From positions 1 to 64,000 of the forward strand of contig NZ_MPSZ01000009.1 in the NCBI RefSeq assembly GCF_001939065.1: a stretch of DNA of 64,000 nucleotides, written 5' to 3'. Position 1 is the stretch's first letter. Each line of letters begins with the position of its first letter. Positions 54,691 through 63,910 of this stretch are shown piece by piece. Origin of the DNA: Exiguobacterium indicum HHS 31 (GTDB taxonomy: Bacteria > Bacillota > Bacilli > Exiguobacteriales > Exiguobacteriaceae). A model generated the notes under the pieces. That model saw nothing but the letters and a program-made list of their open reading frames with translations, was not told the origin of the DNA and ran no database searches. A program made the position numbers and the translations under genes.

Positions 54691-54792
54691 ATGGATCAGA
54701 TCGCATTCTTAGAAGTTTTAGGTAATATCTTTTTTATCATGGTCGTTCTCTATTTTATCTATAAAATGATTCAATATATTCGATTGAAATGA
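54691..54792 (+). CDS. 33-residue membrane peptide
   Basis: ATG at 54691 is preceded by AAAGGAGAGTGGCGGAG. The product begins MDQIAFLEVLGNIFFIMVVL and ends KMIQYIRLK, one membrane helix with a basic end. It lies between palindromes 3 and 4. The function is unknown; a small toxin or membrane regulator is possible. Confidence 0.5.
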   Translation: MDQIAFLEVLGNIFFIMVVLYFIYKMIQYIRLK

Positions 54793-54887
54793 TCCTACAG
54801 TACATATAGCTTAGATTAAATAAGTAAGATATAGTGATTTACATAAATAAAACTCTGTATGATATGTTTTGCATAATAGTAAACAAA

Positions 54888-54923
54888 AATTAAAAAGTGT
54901 GCGCCGGCGCACACTTTTTAATT
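54888..54923. repeat. GTGTGCGCC/GGCGCACAC palindrome, copy 4
   Basis: Perfect 18-bp arms (AATTAAAAAGTGTGCGCC and inverse). It lies 32 nt after the stop of the DUF2164 gene. Confidence 0.92.
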
Positions 54924-54954
54924 AGAACAGAATGAAATGATGTCTCTATCATCA

Positions 54955-55200
54955 TTATTTAGATAGTGGACGTTCAAGCGTTAACAATTCATCATCTAAT
55001 GAAGAGAATTGGTTTAACACCGCTGCATGAGCATCTTGTATCCCCACATTATAAAAATGAACGGCAATCGATTCTTTGATGAAATCCAAAACACGTTCTG
55101 CGGCGAACTCGGATAATTCTTCATCGCGCTCTTCTAGGAAAAAATCTTGAATGGACTGAATAATTTGTTGGTGCTGTTCTTTATTAAACCGATCAAACAT
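54955..55200 (-). CDS. DUF2164 small protein
   Basis: An 81-residue acidic helical protein: FNKEQHQQIIQSIQDFFLEE, LSEFAAERVLDFIKESIAVH, FYNVGIQDAHAAV. This matches DUF2164, a widespread family of unknown role. AAGGAAGTG precedes ATG. It forms one cassette-like unit with palindrome 4 on its 3' side. Confidence 0.8.
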   Translation of the reverse strand: MFDRFNKEQHQQIIQSIQDFFLEERDEELSEFAAERVLDFIKESIAVHFYNVGIQDAHAAVLNQFSSLDDELLTLERPLSK

Positions 55201-55309
55201 GACGACACTTCCTTTTGCTTTAATAATGTCTAACCTAAAAAAACTATACGGGAGGTCGTCTTGAAATCACAGACTATACTTTGGCAAAGAAAAATGTACA
55301 CGCCTTTGA

Positions 55310-55723
55310 TTAAAGAGTTTCTTTCAATTTTTGCAACATCCCATACCAGCCTTGGGACATGAAATTACGAACTTGACCTTGTGGTTGCTTTACCTTCGGG
55401 ACAAGATCATTCGCATTTTTCCAACCGCTATGATTCACCGTAAAGATTGTAAGGTCATTCATTGTACTTAAAGAAAAAGTTACAATCCATCCATCCTCAT
55501 CCCAACGGAATGACAATTCTTTCTCTGGCAGTACGCTGAGTACTGTACAAGGAGATGGACCAAAAGGGGATTGAAGATGAAACTCATATCCTGGACGTGC
55601 AATGAGATCATTCGGCATAAACCATTGTGATAGAGAACGAGCGGTCGAGATTCGATCCCAGACCTCTTCAATAGGAGCTTCAATGGAGACCGAATGATTG
55701 ATGTCTTCTACACCTTGATTCAT
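55310..55723 (-). CDS. SRPBCC/AHSA1-like protein
   Basis: A 137-residue START-like fold protein: VSIEAPIEEVWDRISTARSL, QWFMPNDLIARPG, SFRWDEDGWIVTFSLS and GWYGMLQKLKETL. AHSA1-type proteins bind hydrophobic ligands; substrates are mostly unknown. AGGTGGTAA precedes ATG. It is transcribed alone. Confidence 0.85.
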   Translation of the reverse strand: MNQGVEDINHSVSIEAPIEEVWDRISTARSLSQWFMPNDLIARPGYEFHLQSPFGPSPCTVLSVLPEKELSFRWDEDGWIVTFSLSTMNDLTIFTVNHSGWKNANDLVPKVKQPQGQVRNFMSQGWYGMLQKLKETL

Positions 55724-55833
55724 GATATATTACCACCTAATCATTTTTTATTGATTTCATAAAGTAAAGTTGGATAAGAAAAAAAGATACATGTATGAAA
55801 AATACGACATGCGAAAAAGATCTGACAAAGAAA

Positions 55834-56613
55834 TCAGTTCCAATCACAAGCATTCCCGTCGTTATCACGGTCTAAGTCATGAGGATCGTTGACAGGACCT
55901 CCGGCAGCCAGATAAAAATCTTGAGCAGCCTGTGCGCTTGAAAAATCACCACAATCTCGATCTGCGCCATTCGGATCGTATTCTAACTCTGTTGCGACTT
56001 CTTCTTCTACATATTCTTCTTCAGGGATTTCCTCGTACTCCTCGTCAGCAAGGTTTTCCGATTCTTCCATCAAAGTTTCAATACTTGCTAAGGATGACTG
56101 GAGTTCATCCACTTTCTCTTCGGCCGCGATTCGTTTTGTCTCTTCTTCTTTCAATTCACTTTCAAGGGCAGAACGTTTGTCTGCTTCCTCTTGATAACTT
56201 TCAACCGCTTGTAGGCGTAATTCTTCCTTGCGTGTTAACCCCTCTTTCAACTTTTTTATTTCTTGTTGCTGTTCTTTAAGCTTACGTTGTGTATTTTGCA
56301 AAGATGTTTTCAATTCCGTCGCTTCTTTTTTAAATGCAATTAACGTTTTCGAGTCTTTTGAAGAAGACTTGATTTCTGCATTTTGCGTCTCTGTTCCTTT
56401 CACCATATAGATAGAAATTGCAAAAGCGATGAAAACACCTAGCCAAACAACAACCACGGGATATTTGACAGGACTGCGAAGTCTTGGTTTGAAGTAGAAA
56501 TATAGACCTAAAATAGTGATAAATAGACCAATGATACTCCAAAAGGTGATGGTAAACAGTAAAAGGTATACAATCGCAATCACGACAAGTAGAATTCCTC
56601 TACGAATCTGCAT
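55834..56613 (-). CDS. Membrane protein with coiled coil and excalibur domain
   Basis: A 259-residue protein. Two membrane helices (about 5-40 and 52-70) are followed by a coiled coil (90-195), an acidic linker (DEEYEEIPEEEYVEEEVATE) and a C-terminal excalibur Ca2+-binding domain (DRDCGDFSSAQAAQDFYLAA, DLDRDNDGNACDWN). The domain carries the DxDxDGxxC loop. It is probably anchored in the membrane with the excalibur unit outside. AAGGAGGTG precedes ATG. Confidence 0.88.
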   Translation of the reverse strand: MQIRRGILLVVIAIVYLLLFTITFWSIIGLFITILGLYFYFKPRLRSPVKYPVVVVWLGVFIAFAISIYMVKGTETQNAEIKSSSKDSKTLIAFKKEATELKTSLQNTQRKLKEQQQEIKKLKEGLTRKEELRLQAVESYQEEADKRSALESELKEEETKRIAAEEKVDELQSSLASIETLMEESENLADEEYEEIPEEEYVEEEVATELEYDPNGADRDCGDFSSAQAAQDFYLAAGGPVNDPHDLDRDNDGNACDWN

Positions 56614-56639
56614 ATATTCACCTCCTTTTTAATGAAATG

Positions 56640-57232
56640 TATACGTTATTTTTATTTTACAGCTTAGTAAGAAAAAAACATTAAATACGCTAAATTTTAT
56701 TTTCTTTTCATATATTTTTCGAATTAAAGATAACTTTGTTAAGAGGTAAAGTACTAGTTTTTACTGATCTAGCGATAGGGATACATAAATTAAGTAGATG
56801 TAAGTAATTATTCAAATCATCATTAGAACCGATATCTTCTAAAATAAATGATGTGAAATAAGCCAAAATCACCTTAAATCTATTTACATGTCTTAAATCT
56901 TTAGAAATACAAAGTAAAGAATTAGAATGTCATGGGTACGTCAAGCGTAAGTCATTGGATGTGGACAAAAGGAGTGGAACGGACGAACTGTATTGTTATA
57001 AGACTCAATTAAGATAGAAAAATTTTTAAAAATTGAAAACAGCATGTCATAAGGCGATGAGAAACCTTGAGCCATGCTGTGACAATGGTCGATTATCTGA
57101 GAAAACACGATTAAATTTCTAGATGTAATTAAATATTTCAAAGTATGTTCAAGATTTGATCTATCAACACAGGTGAAAGAGAACTGCCTCTTATGTATGA
57201 ATCCTGTGCTTACTCAGACATAGTAAAGACGG
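56640..57232. other. AT-rich intergenic region
   Basis: About 590 nt with no supported gene. Small frames near 56941-57141 lack ribosome binding sites. I see no clear IS ends. Confidence 0.35.
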
Positions 57233-57415
57233 TTATTTCAAACGATCTCTGTCACTTTTAATAAAAAGACTAAGTATATTGATGACCAGTCCGATAAAAG
57301 AAATCGTCAGACCAAATTTTGTGCCTAACAGATAGCCATACCCAGTTGAACTGTATGCGATCATGATAGCGACTCCAAAAAGTATAATTGCAATTCCTAA
57401 TAGTGAGTATTTCAT
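57233..57415 (-). CDS. Small two-helix membrane protein
   Basis: A 60-residue protein with two transmembrane helices (about 4-22 and 33-53) and a basic C-terminus (KSDRDRLK). TAAGGAGGTAT precedes ATG. Unknown function. Confidence 0.65.
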   Translation of the reverse strand: MKYSLLGIAIILFGVAIMIAYSSTGYGYLLGTKFGLTISFIGLVINILSLFIKSDRDRLK

Positions 57416-57927
57416 TGTATACCTCCTTATATTAGGTCAAAGACCTCTAAATTTTACTATAGCGTATTTGAAATAGACTTCACTATTTTCATACTAATTG
57501 CATAAATAACAATTTATCTCATCGATAGGTGTGTTGCAAAATAAGAGGACTGAATAGACGATTTCGCTTGTTTTCAATCCTGTGCTCATACTTTTTAAAA
57601 CAAATGAGATAGGATACCTTCTTATAAATTCGTAACCATAATAAAAAACATACTTATTTAGTAAAATATTTTATTTAAGTAATTTCGCTTAATCTTTTAA
57701 TTCTTTTTGTTTTTGAAAAGAAAACTATAACATGTTGGTTTGCTATAAATTGATTAGAACATCCAGCGATGCCTCCATATTTCTCAATCCTTTAAATGGA
57801 GTGATTTAAGGATTTTTTTATTAATTCTATATTTTAGCCTTTTATTAAAAAGCGAAATTTTTATCATAAACAAAAGTAAGTCATATCAGTTATTTAAAAT
57901 CAAACTGAAAGATTTAAAAAATAAGCG
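57416..57927. other. Intergenic region upstream of GntR/ABC operon
   Basis: No gene. It holds AT-rich sequence leading to the promoter at 57928. Confidence 0.35.
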
Positions 57928-57988
57928 TTGACTTATCACTGTACTGCACATATCATACAGTTAAGAAGTGTATTATTGTTTTAATACA
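57928..57988 (+). promoter_or_regulatory. Promoter and probable GntR operator
   Basis: TTGACT at 57928-57933, 17-nt spacer and TATCAT at 57951-57956. Right after the start site lies TGTATTA-TTGTTT-TAATACA (57969-57988), a perfect inverted repeat, suited to autorepression by the YtrA-type regulator. Confidence 0.75.
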
Positions 57989-58013
57989 ACGTTCATCAAG
58001 AGAGGTGATGTTA

Positions 58014-58394
58014 TTGCATTTTGATCAACGTAGCCCTATTTATCTACAGGTTCTCCATTGGTTTAAAAAACGAATCGTTATAGGTGAATTCAAAAGAGGA
58101 GAAAGTATCCCTTCGCGTCGAGCATTAGCAAGTGAGCTTAAAATTCATCCTAATACCGCGCAAAAAGTATATAAGGAACTAGAGGAGCAGCGGTTGATTA
58201 CAACCGACCGTAACGTACCGAGTAAGGTGACGATGGATCAATCCATCATTGATCGAGCGCGAATAGAGCTTCTTGAAAATGCAGTGAAGCAATTCGTAGA
58301 GTCGATATATGCGATCCAGATTCCATTAGAAGAGGTCATCATTAATTTTGAAAAAGAATACAACATTCGAAAAAGGAGTGAGCTAGATGCTTGA
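58014..58394 (+). CDS. GntR-family (YtrA-type) repressor
   Basis: A 126-residue regulator: winged helix at about 10-75 (SPIYLQVLHWFKKRIVIGEF, SRRALASELKIHPNTAQKVY) and a short C-terminal dimerisation helix, typical for the YtrA subfamily. TTG at 58014 gives the proper distance from AGAGGTG; the GTG and ATG at 58005-58010 overlap the site. It overlaps the ABC ATPase gene by 8 nt and probably represses its own operon until a cell-envelope signal appears. Confidence 0.88.
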   Translation: MHFDQRSPIYLQVLHWFKKRIVIGEFKRGESIPSRRALASELKIHPNTAQKVYKELEEQRLITTDRNVPSKVTMDQSIIDRARIELLENAVKQFVESIYAIQIPLEEVIINFEKEYNIRKRSELDA

Positions 58395-59067
58395 AGTCCG
58401 TGGATTACGAAAATCATATGGTCGAAAAAAGAATGTCCTGAACGATGTATCGTTCACTGTTCCATTAAATCAACTTACCTGCCTTATTGGATTGAATGGA
58501 GAAGGCAAATCCACCATTTTGAAAGCGATCATGGGCTTAGTTCCAGTGGATGCTGGAACAATCAAAGTGGATGGGAAAACGATACATGATTCCATCGCGT
58601 TTGTACCCGATCTTTCAACAATGCCTGGATACATGAGTGTCGGAGAAGCTATCGCTTATATGCGCGACTACTATCCGGATTGGAACCAACAAGTAGCAGA
58701 GGAACTGATGGGGTTCTTTAAACTGATGGCGACAGACCGCATCGCCAATTTATCGAAAGGGAATAAAGCAAAGGTTAATCTATTGATTGGATTTGCGATG
58801 AATCGACCTTACTTACTGCTCGATGAACCGTTGGCTGGGATTGATTTATTTACGAAAGAACAAATTGCGTGGATCTTCTCTAGTCACTATATGGAAGGGA
58901 AGGGCATCTTGATGACGACTCATGAGATTGCAGAAGTGGAACATCTCATCGACCGCGTTATTTTTCTTCAGAACGGGACCATCATACAGGAAGATGACTC
59001 GGAAGAGATGCGTGAGCTTTACGGGAAATCAGTACAGGATCGAATGAGGGAGGTTTATCAGACATGA
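58387..59067 (+). CDS. ABC transporter ATPase (YtrB-like)
   Basis: A 226-residue ATPase. Walker A is GLNGEGKST near 35-43, the signature is LSKGNKAKV (degenerate, as usual in this subfamily) and Walker B is PYLLLDEPLAGID, followed by the H-loop TTHEI. It overlaps genes on either side, forming a tight operon with the regulator and permease. Such ytr-like exporters respond to peptide antibiotics that hit lipid II or the membrane. Confidence 0.92.
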   Translation: MLEVRGLRKSYGRKKNVLNDVSFTVPLNQLTCLIGLNGEGKSTILKAIMGLVPVDAGTIKVDGKTIHDSIAFVPDLSTMPGYMSVGEAIAYMRDYYPDWNQQVAEELMGFFKLMATDRIANLSKGNKAKVNLLIGFAMNRPYLLLDEPLAGIDLFTKEQIAWIFSSHYMEGKGILMTTHEIAEVEHLIDRVIFLQNGTIIQEDDSEEMRELYGKSVQDRMREVYQT

Positions 59068-59882
59068 AGAAATTCTTTATGCTATCAAACGAGGAAATCA
59101 AGCGAAGCTTCAAACTATACCTTTCGATATTGACGATGTTAGTGATTGTTGAACTCACATCGGTCGTATATCAGGTTCTTCATTATCAATCCAAGCTGGA
59201 GGATTTGATGAAAAAAGAGCGACTTACGGAAATGGAAGCTGTTGATCAACTGAATGGACCTTTGACGTTTGGCGATGCGACCAACTACTTCAAGTACATG
59301 ATTGCCATCGGTATCATGTTCACGATTCTATATGCCTTTCAAATTTGGTACCGCGATTGGTATGGCGAGTCCAAGTACATCTACCGTTTATTGATGCTAC
59401 CGGGTAAACGCATCACAATCCTCTTATCCAAACTGACAACAGTATTGGTATTTGTATGTGGTTTCATGGGCATCCAGTGGATCACGATTCTTATAAGTCG
59501 TCGACTCTACGAATGGTTACTCCCGGAACATTTACAAGCAGCGTCCAAAATCATCGGGGAGTCAGCTGCGTTGAACATGCTCTATACCTTCAATGTGATC
59601 GATACATTCGTCATTCTAGCGCTCGCACTCTTCGTCATCACGATGGTCTTCTTGTTCGTCTTGACGGAGCGGTCCTATCAAAAAGGGAAAGCTTTGCTGA
59701 CGATCGCAAAGGATGTAGCGCTCTTGATCGTACCATTCATTGCATTACGTTACTTATTTGATTTGACTAGCATGCTCATTCCGAATCAACAGGTATTCGT
59801 CTATCTTTCCTTTATTCTCATCTATTTTATATATATAAGTTGGAAATGTGTTCGACTACTGAACCATAAAGTATCTATTTAA
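59064..59882 (+). CDS. ABC transporter permease
   Basis: A 272-residue membrane protein with about six helices and an extracytoplasmic loop after helix 1 (MKKERLTEMEAVDQLNGPLT). It overlaps the ATPase gene by 4 nt and pairs with it. A long loop region between helices 1 and 2 may sense the substrate. Family is ABC-2-like. Confidence 0.85.
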   Translation: MKKFFMLSNEEIKRSFKLYLSILTMLVIVELTSVVYQVLHYQSKLEDLMKKERLTEMEAVDQLNGPLTFGDATNYFKYMIAIGIMFTILYAFQIWYRDWYGESKYIYRLLMLPGKRITILLSKLTTVLVFVCGFMGIQWITILISRRLYEWLLPEHLQAASKIIGESAALNMLYTFNVIDTFVILALALFVITMVFLFVLTERSYQKGKALLTIAKDVALLIVPFIALRYLFDLTSMLIPNQQVFVYLSFILIYFIYISWKCVRLLNHKVSI

Positions 59883-59901
59883 TCATTAGAAGGAGGAAGT
59901 C

Positions 59902-60984
59902 ATGAGACGATATAAGGAAATGATCATCGTAGGAAGCATTGCTGGCGTCACCTTACTCAGTTATTTTGGTTACGCTGCAAGCATTAAAGGATCGGATTAT
60001 GAAGTCGAGAGTATACGAAAAGAAAATGCAGATGCTCTTAAAAAAGTAAACATCGAGATTGAAAATGGAGACATCAAGCCTACTCGATACAATATCCAAT
60101 TGGACGGTCAAATTCATAGTGAGTCGCAGAACTATATCACAGGGTTGTTCAATAGCTATGCTGCAGACTTCCCTGCTGATTTCTATCGATTTCTTTCTAA
60201 GGAAGACGTATTTACTAGTGAAATGGGCTCGCGAACATACGGAATTGAAGTAAAGGCATCTCAGTTGAACTATCATTCTTATGACAGAAGTACACAGAAA
60301 CAGTTTAAAAAGACGCTTTCTCATCGTTTAACGGTACCGGATCGTGAAATGGCTGACATCCGTGTCTTTCATCAAGACGGCATGAACGTATACGTCCAAC
60401 GGGATGATCATGGAACAAAGGAAAAATCGACGGTGTTATTACTCAACCTTGCAAAAGGAAAAGTGGAGCCGCTTCAATCCGAGCAACTTAAGACTAATCA
60501 AGAACGTCATTATGTAGCAGTGAACGACTATGGAATTGTCTATCGTGAAATCGCATATGATGCGGAAGGGGTAGAAAAAGATAGCGCTTATTATCTAGAT
60601 AACGGCAAAGGCATCAAACGAATCAAAGCACTTGATGCGTATGCAGCGGAAGGGAACTTTAATGCTGCTGAAAACAGCCAATCACTAATTGCTTACGGAG
60701 CATCTGACTCAGAAAAAAGTAAAAGTATTAAATGGAGCACCTATGACTTTAAAACAAATCAAGTCAAGCAACATAAAGTGGAAGGGCAGCATGCTTATCG
60801 CTTCAATGGCTCCTATACGATGATTGCGCAGGGAAAGCTATACCATATCGCTAATATCAATGATTCAGATTTCCAAGTCACGGTAGTCGATACGAAAAAT
60901 GAATCGATTTCGTATCAAGGAATCATCAAAGATAAAAATGCTAAAAAGAATCGTTTGGTACAGGATGTCACTGTATCGGAGTAA
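59902..60984 (+). CDS. Membrane-anchored extracytoplasmic protein
   Basis: A 360-residue protein with an N-terminal helix (MIIVGSIAGVTLLSYFGYAA) and a large outside part with repeated beta strands, such as YDRSTQKQFKKTL and VVDTKNESISYQ; a beta-propeller is likely. GGAGG precedes ATG. It is the fourth gene of the GntR/ABC operon and probably assists the transporter as a substrate-binding or sensor component. Confidence 0.65.
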   Translation: MRRYKEMIIVGSIAGVTLLSYFGYAASIKGSDYEVESIRKENADALKKVNIEIENGDIKPTRYNIQLDGQIHSESQNYITGLFNSYAADFPADFYRFLSKEDVFTSEMGSRTYGIEVKASQLNYHSYDRSTQKQFKKTLSHRLTVPDREMADIRVFHQDGMNVYVQRDDHGTKEKSTVLLLNLAKGKVEPLQSEQLKTNQERHYVAVNDYGIVYREIAYDAEGVEKDSAYYLDNGKGIKRIKALDAYAAEGNFNAAENSQSLIAYGASDSEKSKSIKWSTYDFKTNQVKQHKVEGQHAYRFNGSYTMIAQGKLYHIANINDSDFQVTVVDTKNESISYQGIIKDKNAKKNRLVQDVTVSE

Positions 60985-61058
60985 TCGTGATGGACTCATG
61001 ATTCACCTCGTTTACTCGCTTCATAGAATACTAGAAATGAATTTATCTGTCAGAATCA

Positions 61059-61087
61059 TTGACAGGGGTTTTCAAGACCACTACAGT
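61059..61087 (+). promoter_or_regulatory. Promoter of the TPP-riboswitch operon
   Basis: TTGACA at 61059-61064, a 17-nt spacer and TACAGT at 61082-61087, about 20 nt upstream of the riboswitch. Confidence 0.7.
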
Positions 61088-61106
61088 GAAGATAACTTAA
61101 ATAGAA

Positions 61107-61190
61107 TCACTAGGGGTGTTATTAAACTGAGATGAGTAGCTACTCAAACCCTTTGAACCTGAACTAGGTCGTACTAGCGTAGGGAAGTGT
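61107..61190 (+). promoter_or_regulatory. TPP riboswitch (THI box)
   Basis: The conserved parts appear in order: GGGGTG, CTGAGA, ACCC, GAACCTGA, CTAGGT, and TAGCGTAGGGAAG. CACT and AGTG close helix P1. These are the thi-box elements that bind thiamin pyrophosphate. A terminator follows at 61253-61284, so high TPP would switch the downstream operon off. Confidence 0.9.
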
Positions 61191-61252
61191 AAACTCTGAT
61201 GAACAAGCGGAGACGATGATATCGTTCTTTGCTATGTGATTATTTAGACGTG

Positions 61253-61284
61253 CGCAACTTTCCTTTTGGAGAGTTGCGTTTTTT
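61253..61284 (+). terminator. Riboswitch-controlled terminator
   Basis: CGCAACT and AGTTGCG close a stem with an interrupted TCC/GGA inner part, followed by six T. It lies between the TPP aptamer and the SDR gene. Confidence 0.85.
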
Positions 61285-61337
61285 GTTTACTAACTTCGCT
61301 ATTTAAGTTGCAAAAATGGATGAGGGAGTGGACAAGA

Positions 61338-62090
61338 ATGAGCAGAACAGTATTAGTGACAGGAAGTAGTCGAGGACTTGGGGCGACGATTGCAAGGGTG
61401 TTAGTGCACAACGGATTTAAAGTGGTGATCAATTACTTTAAAAGCAAGGATGCGGCAGAACAACTTGTGAGCGAACTGGGAGTAGAGAATGCAATTGCCT
61501 TGTATGCAGATGTCACGAAGCGGGAAGATGTCGAGAGCATGATGCAATCCGCAACAGCACATTATGGTCAAATCGATGTTGTCGTGAATAATGCGTTAGT
61601 AGACTTCAAATTTGATCCGGTTGCGCAAAAATCGTTTATCGATTTAGAGTGGGAAGATTATCAAAAGCAACTGGATGGAACACTTAAAGCAGCGTTTCAC
61701 ATCATTCAAAGTGTTCTGCCACAATTTATAGAACGACATAGCGGTAGTATCATCAGCATTGGAACAAACCTCTATCAAAACCCAGTCGTTCCTTATCATG
61801 AATACACAACAGCAAAAGCAGGTCTGATTGGCTTTACTCGAAACCTAGCCGCGGAGTTAGGTCAATATGGCATAAACGTGAATGTCGTCTCCGGTGGGTT
61901 ATTGAAAGTCACAGATGCGAGTGCTGTGACAACCCCTGAAGTATTTGACTTAATTGCCCAATCGACCCCGTTGAAAAAAGTGACGAGCCCAGAAGAAGTG
62001 GCTCAACTGGTTGCCTTTTTGGCATCAGAAGCAGCATCTGGGATTACCGGTCAAAACGTAACAGTCGATGGTGGGTTAACGATGAATTAA
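61338..62090 (+). CDS. Short-chain dehydrogenase/reductase under TPP control
   Basis: A 250-residue SDR. TGSSRGLG binds NAD(P)H at the N-terminus, NNAL follows, Ser (SIISIGTN) and YHEYTTAKAG give the catalytic Ser-Tyr-Lys, and GGLLKVTDA the substrate loop. ATG at 61338 is preferred, with GGGAGTGG before it. It resembles FabG-like enzymes annotated as 3-oxoacyl reductases. Regulation by a TPP riboswitch points to a thiamin-related substrate rather than fatty acids. It is followed by the flavin monooxygenase. Confidence 0.85.
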   Translation: MSRTVLVTGSSRGLGATIARVLVHNGFKVVINYFKSKDAAEQLVSELGVENAIALYADVTKREDVESMMQSATAHYGQIDVVVNNALVDFKFDPVAQKSFIDLEWEDYQKQLDGTLKAAFHIIQSVLPQFIERHSGSIISIGTNLYQNPVVPYHEYTTAKAGLIGFTRNLAAELGQYGINVNVVSGGLLKVTDASAVTTPEVFDLIAQSTPLKKVTSPEEVAQLVAFLASEAASGITGQNVTVDGGLTMN

Positions 62091-62145
62091 AGCGGGCGTT
62101 TTAAAAAATTCTCAGCTTGTAAGAGAAGGGATTCGTGAACAGAAG

Positions 62146-63456
62146 ATGACGAACAGAAATCAGTTAAATATCGGCGTTTTGTTATATGGATGTGGTCATC
62201 ACCAAGCCGCATGGTTGATGCCTGATTCTGCAATTGAAGAAATCGGAGAGAGTCGCTATTATCAGCGTTTGGCTCAAATAGCGGAAGGCGGATGTTTAGA
62301 TGCGGTATTTTTTGCGGACAATCAATCCTTTCCGGCTACCAATGCGACAGATTTACCTGCCTTTTGGTTGGATCCTTTAATTAATCTAACGGCTATTTCT
62401 CAAGTGACGGATCATATAGGATTAGTCTCTACGATATCGAGCACGTTCTCCAATCCGTATACAGTAGCAAGGCAACTTCTAAGCCTTGATCACGTAACGA
62501 AGGGGAGGGTAGGCTGGAACTTAGTGACCTCGATGACAGATTGGGAAGCACTAAACCACGGAATGGATGCACTTCCACCGAGGGAAGAGCGGTATAAAAA
62601 GGCGGACGAATTCGCTACATTGATGGAGAAGCTATTTTTATCATGGGATCATGCGGCTTTTCTCGCGGATCGATCAACTAACCGATTGATTGAGCCTGAA
62701 AGAATCCAACCCATCCATCATGCCGAATCCTACTATAGCGTAAAAGGTCCCTTGTCTACACCGTGTAGTCCTCAAGGGAAGCCAGTAGCGATGCAAGCAG
62801 GGGCGTCAGAACAAGGGATTGCCCTTGCAGCAAAACATGCGGATGCTGTCTATTCTGTGTCATGGAATTTTAAACAAGCCCATGCTTTTCGTGAAAAACT
62901 CCATAAGAAAATTACACAAACTGAATCACCAGATCGAAAGATTAAGATATACCCAGGCTTAGTAACGTATGTTGGTAAAACAAGAGAAGAGGCACTAGCC
63001 AAAAAAGCCGAACTAGATGAAAAATTACCGGTTGAAAATGCGTTGAAACAATTGAGTTTCTTTTTGCAGCAAGATTGCTCCACATGGGATCTCGAAGCAA
63101 AGATTCCGACCTTACCATCGATCGAGGAATTTTCCGGACCCATCGGACGCTATCGAACGATTCTAGAGATTATCGATGATACAGATCCGACGCTCAAAGA
63201 ACTATTAGGCTATTTAGCAGCAGGAGGAGGACACCTAACATTGATTGGTACTCCGGAAGAAATTGTGGATCAGTTGGAATTTTGGTTTAACGAGGGAGTA
63301 GCAGATGGCTTCAACTTGATGCCGCCGTCACTACCGTCAAGTTTAGAAGATTTTGTAGACATGATCATTCCTGAGTTACAAAAAAGAGGATTGTTTAAAG
63401 TGTCCTATCAAAGTACTACATTTAGAGAGCATCTAGGTTTAACAAAAGTCGAGTAA
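62146..63456 (+). CDS. NtaA/SnaA/DszA-family flavin monooxygenase
   Basis: A 436-residue luciferase-like enzyme that uses FMNH2 and O2. Landmarks: CLDAVFFADNQ, GLVSTISSTFSNPY, RVGWNLVTSMTDWEALNHG, PVAMQAGASEQGIALAAKHA and the C-terminal GGGHLTLIGTPEEIVDQL. Such enzymes oxidise aminopolycarboxylates, alkylsulfonates and heterocycles. It lies 55 nt behind the SDR in the TPP-riboswitch operon, so a thiazole, pyrimidine or thiamin degradation product is a reasonable substrate. The flavin reductase partner is not here. Confidence 0.9.
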   Translation: MTNRNQLNIGVLLYGCGHHQAAWLMPDSAIEEIGESRYYQRLAQIAEGGCLDAVFFADNQSFPATNATDLPAFWLDPLINLTAISQVTDHIGLVSTISSTFSNPYTVARQLLSLDHVTKGRVGWNLVTSMTDWEALNHGMDALPPREERYKKADEFATLMEKLFLSWDHAAFLADRSTNRLIEPERIQPIHHAESYYSVKGPLSTPCSPQGKPVAMQAGASEQGIALAAKHADAVYSVSWNFKQAHAFREKLHKKITQTESPDRKIKIYPGLVTYVGKTREEALAKKAELDEKLPVENALKQLSFFLQQDCSTWDLEAKIPTLPSIEEFSGPIGRYRTILEIIDDTDPTLKELLGYLAAGGGHLTLIGTPEEIVDQLEFWFNEGVADGFNLMPPSLPSSLEDFVDMIIPELQKRGLFKVSYQSTTFREHLGLTKVE

Positions 63457-63639
63457 CCTTTAAAACATATTATTTTGATAAAGAAAGTAGCGGTAAACTC
63501 TTCAACATACTAAAGCTTTATATAGCATAGACTGGTTTTAACATTTGTGAAAACAAACCACTTTTAAGAACTTGCATTATTTCTGATTTAAAATGTGGAT
63601 CATATTTGTAGAGGATCAACATCGGGTTACTTTTAGACT

Positions 63640-63910
63640 ACCTGTATGTGAACTGAAGCGAAAAAGTTAGACATAAGTAATTTGTCAGGCGACCTTGAGG
63701 AAATGAGACCGGTATTCCACTGGGCTCATTTTTTTAGTTGTCCTTTGATACGACGATAGTTATAGTACTCGATATTGATAATGCCAACCTTGGTTGGAAT
63801 ACAGAATTGGTCGAACTTTCCGATCGCCTGATCCAATATTCCGCCAACGAATCGATTTGTAAAGCGTTTTGAAATGGTATAGACAATGATCTAACGGCTT
63901 CCCAAATCCA
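63640..63910 (-). pseudogene. IS3-family transposase relic with terminal repeat
   Basis: The end TGAACTGAAGCGAAAAAGTT (63649-63668) resembles IS3-family terminal repeats. Inside, on the minus strand, are KVRPILYSNQGWHYQ (remnant of LHSDQGW) and IEYYNYRRIKGQLKK, the C-terminal motif of OrfB, in different frames. An internal deletion joins them. The frame ends at a stop at 63726-63728. Confidence 0.65.

Noticed and set aside
56941-57141. Possible transposase remnant or small gene
   Set aside because: No frame gives recognisable transposase motifs and no ends were found.
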